Notes under the pieces: generated by a model
Database searches by the model: none
What the model was told of the DNA's origin: nothing
Seen by the model: the letters and a program-made list of their open reading frames with translations, nothing else
Made by a program: the position numbers and the translations under genes
NCBI GenBank assembly: GCA_030831135.1
Contig: JAURLR010000371.1
Coordinates: 1 to 5,019, forward strand
Direction of reading: 5' to 3'
DNA length: 5,019 bases
DNA from: Alphaproteobacteria bacterium
Lineage (GTDB): Bacteria; Pseudomonadota; Alphaproteobacteria; UBA6615
In this document: piece by piece, positions 1 through 4,373 of the stretch
How the letters are laid out: every line of letters begins with the position of its first letter
How positions within the stretch are numbered: the first letter of the stretch is position 1

Positions 1-411
1 GCGCGCGGCCGCAAGCTGCTGAAACAGTTCAACCGACCGCTCCTGATCGGCAAGCACTTCGCTGTGCATCAGCGGCATATAGAGAAACTTGCGTTCCGTA
101 TGACCGAGTGCGGCGTCGTAGCCCTTGTCGAGCGCGAGACGGGTCAGGGCGATCCCATGCACATCGGCGGACCAGGTCAGCGGTGAGCCGCGGTGGATAT
201 TGCGCGAGAACTGGTCGATCAGGATGATCAGCGCAAGGCAGCCCCGCGCGGTCTCGCACCATGTCTCAAGCTTGCCGTCCCGGGCCTGATGGGTGACCGC
301 CCCGAAGCGTTCGCGTATTTCCGCGTCAAAGGCCTCATCTTTTTCAAACCACTTCGACGGGCCAGCCTCGTCAAACCAGAAGGTCAGAATATCCTCAGGC
401 GCTATCGCCAT
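1..411 (-). CDS. DUF924 family protein (3' part cut off by the window edge)
   Basis: The reverse strand is open from an ATG at 411-409 to base 1 (137 codons, no stop), so the C-terminal end lies outside the window. The translation matches the DUF924 family (TPR-like all-helical fold, function unknown): an N-terminal ILTFWFDEAG segment with W21-F22 (residues 8-22), the signature DQFSRNIHRG at 66-75, and FLYMPLMHSE at 109-118. From memory, family members are about 180-200 residues, so perhaps 50-60 are missing. The start is supported by GGGAG (reverse strand, bases 424-420) 8 bases upstream. The gene diverges from the chaC-like gene; the two start codons are about 80 bases apart. The family is recognised with good certainty, but no biochemical role can be assigned. 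Confidence 0.88.
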   Translation of the reverse strand, partial: MAIAPEDILTFWFDEAGPSKWFEKDEAFDAEIRERFGAVTHQARDGKLETWCETARGCLALIILIDQFSRNIHRGSPLTWSADVHGIALTRLALDKGYDAALGHTERKFLYMPLMHSEVLADQERSVELFQQLAAAR

Positions 412-433
412 AGTCAGCACTCCCGCTGAAAAG

Positions 434-462
434 TTCGTTTTGTCCACCCCAATTGATATACA
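434..462 (+). promoter_or_regulatory. Weak candidate promoter for chaC
   Basis: The 80-base gap between the two divergent start codons contains a TATACA hexamer (457-462) that could be a -10 box about 30 bases before the ATG at 492. At 17-base spacing the -35 position (434-439, TTCGTT) matches consensus only at its first two bases. If this is the promoter, the transcript would begin near 469, which would rule out the TTG start at 453. No clear promoter is visible on the reverse strand for the DUF924 gene. Confidence 0.2.
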
Positions 463-491
463 CAGTCTTCCATGCTGCCACCTGTTTTCCG

Positions 492-1172
492 ATGACCAAC
501 AAACTCAGCCGAGATTCAATCCGCGACGGTGATGTCTACCGCATGCTCAAGGAGCAGGAGCATCTCACCAATATCCGGCCATTGACCACTGTCGAACGGG
601 AAGCCGCCCTCGACCGGTTTCTCGAACACGCGCCGCCCGGGCAGCTCTGGGTGCTGGGCTACGGCTCCCTGATCTGGAACCCGGCCTTCCATTACACCGC
701 ACGCGCCAATGCCCGCATCTGGGGTTACCACCGGTCGTTCTGCATTCGCACACCGCTCGGCCGGGGCAGCCCGGACAATCCCGGGCTTGTTCTTGCACTG
801 GATGCCGGCGGGTCGTGCAACGGGGTGGCCTTTCGGCTCCCCGCCAAGCGGATGCGCGACGAGCTATCCGTGGTCTGGGCACGGGAAATGGCTGTCGCGG
901 ACAGCTATCACGCCATCTGGGTTCGCGCGGCGACACCCAAAGGCCCGGTGAATGCCCTGACCTTCGCGGTCAACCGGTCGAGCCCCCGCTATGCCGGTCG
1001 GCTGCCCGAACAGGAATTGGTGGACCGGCTGGCGAACGCGTCGGGTTATCTGGGAAGCTGTGCCGAATATCTGGAAAACACCGTCACCCATATGCATGAA
1101 TGCGGCATCCGGGACGCACACCTGTTTCATCTGCACCAACTGGTTCAGGCGGAGCGTTCAAAAAAATCCTGA
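492..1172 (+). CDS. chaC: ChaC-type glutathione-specific gamma-glutamylcyclotransferase
   Basis: The protein (226 aa from ATG 492) belongs to the ChaC branch of gamma-glutamylcyclotransferases, cytoplasmic enzymes that cleave glutathione to 5-oxoproline and Cys-Gly. Visible family marks are the substrate-loop motif VLGYGSLIWNP (residues 54-64), WGYHRSFCI (77-85), GGSCNGVAFRL (106-116) and the WAREM segment with the likely catalytic Glu at 132. The length fits bacterial ChaC. The frame also allows a TTG start at 453 (239 aa), but the extra 13 residues look non-native and no ribosome-binding site precedes either codon, so ATG 492 is chosen on codon grounds only; ATG 543 is a weaker alternative. 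A short N-terminal extension (about 50 residues) precedes the catalytic fold. The gene diverges from the DUF924 gene and converges on the tRNA, 12 bases away. Function is confident; the start is moderately sure. Confidence 0.86.
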   Translation: MTNKLSRDSIRDGDVYRMLKEQEHLTNIRPLTTVEREAALDRFLEHAPPGQLWVLGYGSLIWNPAFHYTARANARIWGYHRSFCIRTPLGRGSPDNPGLVLALDAGGSCNGVAFRLPAKRMRDELSVVWAREMAVADSYHAIWVRAATPKGPVNALTFAVNRSSPRYAGRLPEQELVDRLANASGYLGSCAEYLENTVTHMHECGIRDAHLFHLHQLVQAERSKKS

Positions 1173-1180
1173 AATCAGAA
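1160..1180 (-). terminator. Possible weak terminator of tRNA-Gln inside the chaC 3' end
   Basis: Immediately after the tRNA on the reverse strand comes a very small dyad (CTGA-TT-TCAG) followed by a run of seven T (bases 1166-1160). The hairpin is too short to be a classic intrinsic terminator, but the T-run is the only termination-like signal between the tRNA and the chaC body. It falls on the Lys-Lys codons near the chaC C-terminus. Confidence 0.25.
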
Positions 1181-1184
1181 TTGC

Positions 1185-1258
1185 TGGCTGGGGCGGCAGG
1201 GTTCGAACCTGCGATCACGGGATCAAAACCCGATGCCTTACCGCTTGGCTACGCCCCA
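1185..1258 (-). tRNA. trnQ: tRNA-Gln(UUG), CCA encoded
   Basis: The reverse strand folds as a complete tRNA. The 7-bp acceptor stem pairs TGGGGCG (1258-1252) with CGCCCCA (1195-1189), followed by discriminator G1188 and an encoded CCA (1187-1185). The D-stem is GCC/GGC. The T-arm is GCAGG-TTCGAAC-CCTGC (1212-1196), fully paired with the canonical TTC loop. The anticodon loop TT-TTG-AT (1228-1222) gives anticodon UUG (1226-1224), which reads CAA and, by wobble, CAG. The outermost anticodon-stem pair is T-T (1233/1217), a small oddity. The gene lies downstream of gmd on the same strand and converges on chaC. Confidence 0.96.
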
Positions 1259-1273
1259 ATACTCAGCAATGGC

Positions 1274-1304
1274 TCTATATCGCGCGTGCGCACCGACATC
1301 GCAA
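1274..1304 (-). promoter_or_regulatory. Candidate promoter of tRNA-Gln
   Basis: On the reverse strand between gmd and the tRNA, TTGCGA (1304-1299) can act as a -35 box. The -10 region holds the overlapping hexamers GATATA (1281-1276, spacer 17) and TATAGA (1279-1274, spacer 19). Transcription would begin near 1268, leaving a leader of about 10 bases before the tRNA 5' end, as expected for an independently transcribed tRNA. The -35 box lies in the loop of an inverted repeat (CACCG/CGGTG, 1291-1311). Read-through from gmd cannot be excluded. Confidence 0.42.
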
Positions 1305-1326
1305 GCCGGTGAAAGCACACAATCGA

Positions 1327-2397
1327 CTATTCAAAGCTCTGATGGATATCGCCATCCTTGCGCAGAAGATCAAGATCGGCTGCGACCATCTCCTTGACGA
1401 GCCGCGGGAACGGCGTGCTGTGCTCCCAGCCGAGAATGTTTTTCGCCTTGCTGGGGTCACCCAGAAGCAGATCGACCTCGGTCGGGCGGAAATAGCGCGG
1501 ATCAATGGCCACCAGTTCGGCACCACTGGCCTTGTCGATTCCGATCTCGTCAACCCCCGTGCCACGCCATTCGATCACGCGACCGGTTTCGGCAAAGGCC
1601 AGCTCGACGAACTCACGCACCGAATGGGTCTCGCCTGTCGCCAGAACGAAATCATCGGGCGTCTCCTGCTGCAGGATGCGCCACATGCCTTCCACATAGT
1701 CGCGCGCATGACCCCAGTCGCGCTTGGCATCGATATTTCCGAGAAACAGTTTTGACTGAAACCCGAGATCGATCGCGGCAACCGCGCGCGTGATCTTCCG
1801 GGTGACGAAGGTTTCGCCGCGGATCGGACTCTCGTGATTGAACAGGATGCCGTTCGAGGCATGCATGTTGTAGGCCTCACGATAGTTCACCGTAATCCAG
1901 TAGGCATAAATCTTGGCCGCGGCATAGGGACTGCGCGGATAGAACGGGGTGGTCTCGCTCTGGGGAGTCTCCTGCACCTTGCCATAGAGTTCTGAGGTCG
2001 AGGCCTGATAGAAACGGGTCGTTTCTTCCATCTTCAGAATACGCATGGCCTCGAGCAACCGCAGGGTTCCCAGCGCATCGGAGTTCGCCGTGTATTCCGG
2101 GGTCTCGAAACTCACCTGCACATGGCTTTGCGCGGCAAGGTTGTAGATCTCGGTCGGCTGCACTTCCTGAATCAGCCGGATCAGATTGGTGGCATCGGTC
2201 ATGTCGCCAAAGTGCAAATGGAACTGGACGTTCTTCTCGTGGGGGTCGAGATAGAGATGATCAACCCGGCCGGTGTTGAACGAGGACGAACGACGTTTCA
2301 CACCATGTACTTCGTAGCCCTTGCCCAGCAACAACTCGGCCAGATAGGCACCGTCCTGCCCTGTCACACCGGTGATGAGAGCGATGTCCTTTGCCAT
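1327..2397 (-). CDS. gmd: GDP-mannose 4,6-dehydratase
   Basis: The 356-residue protein is a full-length short-chain dehydrogenase/reductase of the GMD type. It converts GDP-D-mannose to GDP-4-keto-6-deoxymannose, the cytoplasmic branch point to GDP-fucose, GDP-rhamnose and related sugars for O-antigen, capsule or exopolysaccharide. The NADP-binding loop TGVTGQDG is at residues 9-16, followed by [12 protein letters not shown] (33-44) for the adenosine phosphate. The catalytic set T134, E136 (in STSELYG), Y158 and K162 (YAAAK) sits two residues later than in the E. coli enzyme. [15 protein letters not shown] (187-201) is the usual sugar-nucleotide segment. The ATG start is supported by TTGGAG, with GGAG at 2408-2405, 7 bases upstream. 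The usual partner (GDP-fucose synthase or a GDP-4-keto-6-deoxymannose reductase) is not adjacent: downstream is a tRNA and upstream a divergent unrelated gene. The assignment is very secure. Confidence 0.97.
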   Translation of the reverse strand: MAKDIALITGVTGQDGAYLAELLLGKGYEVHGVKRRSSSFNTGRVDHLYLDPHEKNVQFHLHFGDMTDATNLIRLIQEVQPTEIYNLAAQSHVQVSFETPEYTANSDALGTLRLLEAMRILKMEETTRFYQASTSELYGKVQETPQSETTPFYPRSPYAAAKIYAYWITVNYREAYNMHASNGILFNHESPIRGETFVTRKITRAVAAIDLGFQSKLFLGNIDAKRDWGHARDYVEGMWRILQQETPDDFVLATGETHSVREFVELAFAETGRVIEWRGTGVDEIGIDKASGAELVAIDPRYFRPTEVDLLLGDPSKAKNILGWEHSTPFPRLVKEMVAADLDLLRKDGDIHQSFE

Positions 2398-2467
2398 TTG
2401 AAGACTCCAACAATTACAGGGTGTGCGACAAACGCGCCGCTCGGTATAAACCTATGAATCGCGGGAC

Positions 2468-2473
2468 TATACT
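2468..2473 (+). promoter_or_regulatory. Candidate -10 element for the first WSVKG-module gene
   Basis: The 111-base gap between gmd (reverse) and the first module gene (forward) holds TATACT at 2468-2473, a good -10 match that would start RNA near 2480, about 29 bases before the ATG at 2509. No convincing -35 box lies 16-18 bases upstream (17 bases upstream is TATAAA). On the reverse strand TATACC (2448-2443) could serve gmd, also without a good -35. Both are tentative. Confidence 0.28.
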
Positions 2474-2493
2474 TGTCGAGCCAAACTGCACAC

Positions 2494-2498
2494 AAGGA
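2494..2498 (+). promoter_or_regulatory. Ribosome-binding site that fixes the start at 2509
   Basis: AAGGA lies 10 bases before ATG 2509. The longer reading of the same frame would use a TTG at 2473, but that codon overlaps the likely -10 element and has no Shine-Dalgarno sequence. The ATG at 2509 also places the conserved W-S module at residue 8, as in the two downstream paralogues, where it is at residue 7. Confidence 0.6.
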
Positions 2499-2508
2499 CG
2501 CCATACCG

Positions 2509-2868
2509 ATGGACAATCCGAGTATGCCCTGGAGTCTGGTCGGGATCAGTGATGATGCCCGAAAAGCGGTCCGTATTGCGGCAGCGGAAAACGATCAGAC
2601 AATCGGACAATGGCTCAACGAGCGCATCCTGCGTATGGCTGCACAGGAAAGTCCCAAACCGGATCAGGCTGCAGCAAATGAGACAGGATATAGCCGGGCT
2701 GCGCACGAGGTCCTGAACCGGATGGACAGCATACTTGCGGACGCAGAGCAGTATTCGACCCGGGAGATCGCGTCTTATCTGGTCGTGCTCGAGCAACTGG
2801 AAGAACGCCTGTATGGCCTCGAAGCCACTGATAAGACTGATGAAACACCTGTATGGCCCAAGCGGTAG
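2509..2868 (+). CDS. Small PodJ-N-like (WSVKG module) protein, paralogue 1
   Basis: This 119-residue soluble protein starts with a module (residues 8-41) that aligns without gaps to the two genes downstream: W8-S9, G12, A17-R18, A20, A24-A25, G33, W35 and I40-L41 are shared. The pattern predicts a short strand and two helices, like a ribbon-helix-helix subunit. I know the same module from the N-termini of alphaproteobacterial PodJ-type proteins. Residues 62-105 are predicted helical with heptad-like hydrophobics (coiled-coil-like), and the tail DETPVWPKR is polar. This copy is the most divergent: it has WSLVG instead of WSVKG, S-D-D instead of x-P-E, and no long linker. There is no signal peptide or membrane segment. 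It diverges from gmd and has its own ribosome-binding site. Expression as a protein is likely. The role is unknown; a DNA-binding, dimerisation or scaffold-partner role are all possible. Confidence 0.78.
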   Translation: MDNPSMPWSLVGISDDARKAVRIAAAENDQTIGQWLNERILRMAAQESPKPDQAAANETGYSRAAHEVLNRMDSILADAEQYSTREIASYLVVLEQLEERLYGLEATDKTDETPVWPKR

Positions 2869-3044
2869 CGCATGCCCTGTACAATATGACTGGGCCTTCA
2901 GGAATACGGCAGACAAGCCAGCGTCCATGTGCCGGAGATCCGGTGTATGGCCCCAAGTCGTACCCGGTACTCGCCGCAAGTGCTTGATTCTGTTACAACG
3001 CCGCGAAGATTTGATGTTTGCAAAGCATTTAAAAAGTGCATGTA

Positions 3045-3068
3045 TACCGCTATCATGTGATCGCGGTA
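3045..3068. repeat. 24-bp near-palindrome, possible operator
   Basis: The two 12-base halves are TACCGCTATCAT and GTGATCGCGGTA. When the second is reverse-complemented, 10 of 12 positions match (mismatches at positions 7 and 12, the latter being the centre). The outer six bases TACCGC/GCGGTA and the inner ATCA/TGAT are perfect. It lies 118 bases before the ATG at 3186, overlaps a possible -10 hexamer (TATACC, 3043-3048), and sits upstream of a second candidate promoter. The symmetry and position fit a homodimeric regulator site; it has no T-run, so a terminator is unlikely. Confidence 0.5.
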
Positions 3069-3091
3069 GCGTTTGCAGTGCGAGACTCCCG

Positions 3092-3120
3092 TTATCGGAC
3101 AGCGGTACGGCATAAATAAT
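3092..3120 (+). promoter_or_regulatory. Candidate promoter of the 218-aa module gene
   Basis: TTATCG (3092-3097) and AATAAT (3115-3120) are separated by 17 bases. The -10 box matches TATAAT at five of six positions and the -35 box matches TTGACA at three of six. Transcription would begin near 3127, giving a leader of about 59 bases. The near-palindrome ends 24 bases upstream of the -35 box. Confidence 0.38.
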
Positions 3121-3185
3121 CGCGTAATACCTGACCCTGTTTAGTGGCCCTACAAACGAAGATTTCTGGACGTACGGTTTAGTTT

Positions 3186-3842
3186 ATGGCGAACAATTCA
3201 CCCTGGAGCGTTAAAGGCGTTGCCCCGGAAGCCCGTGAGGCTGCCAAGATCGCTGCGCGCCGTCAGGGTGTGAATGTGGGGCGCTGGCTCAGCCAGACGA
3301 TTCTGGCTGCAGCATCGGAAGAATTGCGATCCAAGCGCGGGCCCGACGACAACAAGCCGGCAGCCCCCAGTGGAGGCGCTTCCTTCAGCTTTACGGGCGA
3401 GCCGTCCGATTCTCAACGCAGACAGGATGCGCCCACACCTCCGCCCCCGCCACAACAACCTCAGGCACCGCAGCAGCCGCATTACGAACAACAATACAAC
3501 GCACCACCGCCGCCCAATGCACCCGGCCCCGGTGGGCCGCCGGCACTGACCCCGGAAGCAGTTCTGGCAAGCATCCAGAAGCTGGCCTCCCGGATCGAGG
3601 ATTCCGAACAACGCACGTCGGAAATCCTCAAGCCGATTGCGGACCGGGTCGGTGACCTGAGCGAGCAGATCAATGAAATCAAAACCAAATCAGCAGGATC
3701 ATCAGCGCCAGTCGAGCGTGCCATGATGCGCCTTTCAGAACGGCTGGATCGCATGGAAGAATCCGGAAAAGGATCGACCGCACGGCCGAGCAAGACATCT
3801 TCGGGTGGTGGCGTGATGAGCCGCCTGTTTGGACGCGACTGA
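3186..3842 (+). CDS. PodJ-N-like (WSVKG module) coiled-coil protein, paralogue 2
   Basis: The 218-residue protein has four parts. Residues 6-40 are the conserved strand-helix-helix module (W7-S8-V9-K10-G11, P14-E15-A16-R17, G32-x-W34-L35, I39-L40). Residues 41-80 are a polar linker. Residues 82-120 are low complexity, rich in Pro, Gln and Tyr. Residues 121-192 form two helical, heptad-like stretches (VLASIQKLASRIEDSE and VERAMMRLSERLDRMEE) interrupted by a Ser-rich break near 168-174. The C-terminus is a Gly hinge followed by a short hydrophobic-basic tail, MSRLFGRD. No signal peptide or membrane helix is visible. The start follows a long intergenic region; only weak Shine-Dalgarno resemblance precedes it (CGG about 8 bases upstream). 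The make-up suggests a cytoplasmic oligomeric scaffold or adaptor, and the module resembles PodJ-type N-termini, but the function is unknown. Confidence 0.84.
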   Translation: MANNSPWSVKGVAPEAREAAKIAARRQGVNVGRWLSQTILAAASEELRSKRGPDDNKPAAPSGGASFSFTGEPSDSQRRQDAPTPPPPPQQPQAPQQPHYEQQYNAPPPPNAPGPGGPPALTPEAVLASIQKLASRIEDSEQRTSEILKPIADRVGDLSEQINEIKTKSAGSSAPVERAMMRLSERLDRMEESGKGSTARPSKTSSGGGVMSRLFGRD

Positions 3843-3850
3843 TCGTTCGG

Positions 3851-3864
3851 ACCCGCGTGGGTTT
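3851..3864 (+). terminator. Weak candidate terminator after paralogue 2
   Basis: A small hairpin ACCC-GCGT-GGGT (3851-3862) ends in three T, nine bases after the TGA of the 218-aa gene. The stem is only four pairs and the T-run is short, so it may attenuate rather than terminate. The third gene could then be partly co-transcribed with the second, since only 111 bases separate them. Confidence 0.22.
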
Positions 3865-3953
3865 GCGCGATGGCGTTGCGCCGATGCAGGACAATACTGC
3901 AAACTTCGTAGCCGTGACCGGGACGAACGCCCACGGAATGACTGGACTGGAAG

Positions 3954-4373
3954 ATGGCCCGCGGAAAATTGTGGAGCGTCAAGGGCGTCAGCCCCGAGGC
4001 ACGCGATGCAGCACGGGCCGCGGCTCAGGAATCCGGCCAGCCCATCGGGGTCTGGGTTGACCAGGCGATACTCATGAACGGTGAAAACAAAACCCCGGAA
4101 TCAGAGACCTCGGCGGACGTGGCGGAAGACACCACGCAAGTCGACATCATCACCATTCTCCAGGCGCTTGAACAGCGGGTCGCCGACCATGCCGACCGGA
4201 TCGCTGCGCAACTCGCGCCGGTCCGTGATTCAATCAACAATCTCAGCACGCGGCTGGCGCAACTTGAAGAGGGGCAGTCCGGCACAACGGGGGTCGGCGC
4301 AACACCACCCCCGGACGACGCGGCCCCTGCCACGGCCCCATCCTTGGCCACGCGCAACAACCCGTCGAAGTGA
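3954..4373 (+). CDS. PodJ-N-like (WSVKG module) protein, paralogue 3; likely N-terminal part of a split membrane protein
   Basis: This frame encodes 139 residues. Residues 7-40 are the module, again ungapped against the gene at 3186 (WSVKGVSPEAR at 7-17, G32-x-W34-V35, I39-L40). An acidic linker (43-62) leads into a heptad-like coiled coil at 64-107 (IITILQALEQRVADHADRI and on). A Pro/Ala stretch then ends abruptly at TGA 4371-4373. A stop (TGA 3939-3941) lies just upstream in frame, so ATG 3954 is the only reasonable start; GGA lies about 8 bases upstream. On its own it would be a soluble coiled-coil protein. However, the frame two bases ahead continues directly with linker, basic patch and membrane helix, so this is probably the cytoplasmic head of a PodJ-like protein interrupted by a frame change. 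Whether the stop is real in the organism is uncertain. Confidence 0.8.
   Translation: MARGKLWSVKGVSPEARDAARAAAQESGQPIGVWVDQAILMNGENKTPESETSADVAEDTTQVDIITILQALEQRVADHADRIAAQLAPVRDSINNLSTRLAQLEEGQSGTTGVGATPPPDDAAPATAPSLATRNNPSK
4268..4373 (+). other. Region of -1 frame change between the two halves of paralogue 3
   Basis: The head frame ends at TGA 4371-4373, and the membrane-part frame has its last upstream stop at 4265-4267, so any shift must fall between 4268 and 4370. Joining the two requires one base missing here relative to an intact gene (or a -1 ribosomal shift). Candidate sites are the G5 run at 4289-4293 and the C5 run at 4308-4312, both prone to indels and sequencing error. By amino-acid texture the change may lie nearer 4340-4355. 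No classical X-XXY-YYZ slippery heptamer with a strong downstream structure is apparent. Confidence 0.6.

Larger units (their letters stand above)
2869..3185 (+). other. 317-base AT-richer intergenic region with dyads and promoters
   Basis: No convincing gene is seen on either strand; the open frames here lack family features and ribosome-binding sites. The region is visibly less GC-rich than its flanks, especially 2985-3045 and 3108-3185. It holds a perfect 5-bp inverted repeat GTACC-C-GGTAC (2960-2970), a CCGGA-GA-TCCGG dyad just upstream, a 24-bp near-palindrome (3045-3068), and the hexamer GCGGTA at 3063 and 3102 (also at 2862, overlapping the end of the upstream gene). No T-run terminator follows the upstream gene. 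The region most likely carries the promoter and regulatory sites of the gene at 3186, but a small RNA cannot be excluded. Confidence 0.55.

Noticed and set aside
1185..1258. tRNA-Gln as an integration site for a mobile element.
   Set aside because: No integrase and no direct repeat of the tRNA 3' end is seen, and the flanks are ordinary chromosomal genes.
1291..1311. CACCG/CGGTG inverted repeat downstream of gmd as a terminator.
   Set aside because: The stem is only five pairs with a long loop and no T-run, and it overlaps the candidate tRNA promoter.
1100..1312. Forward open frame encoding a GAAGFEPAITGSKPDALPL-type peptide.
   Set aside because: This is the antisense translation of the tRNA-Gln gene, a known recurring misannotation in databases, not a real protein.
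991..1755. Long forward open frame (254 codons) crossing the tRNA and antisense to gmd.
   Set aside because: It overlaps chaC, the tRNA and gmd, all strongly supported, shows no family features, and is open only because of codon bias on the other strand.
2122..2457. Forward open frame of 111 codons antisense to the gmd 5' end.
   Set aside because: It lies almost wholly inside gmd on the opposite strand and has no ribosome-binding site or recognisable domain.
2854..2897. GGCCC...GGGCC pair at the end of the 119-aa gene as a terminator.
   Set aside because: The arms are five bases and about 30 bases apart, with no T-run after the second arm.
2898..3113. Reverse 71-codon frame in the intergenic gap.
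   Set aside because: Cys/Arg-rich random-looking composition, no ribosome-binding site and no family resemblance; it also crosses the near-palindrome.
4289..4313. Classical programmed -1 frameshift heptamer.
   Set aside because: The G5 and C5 runs do not fit X-XXY-YYZ in the zero frame, so a programmed shift is kept only as one of three options.
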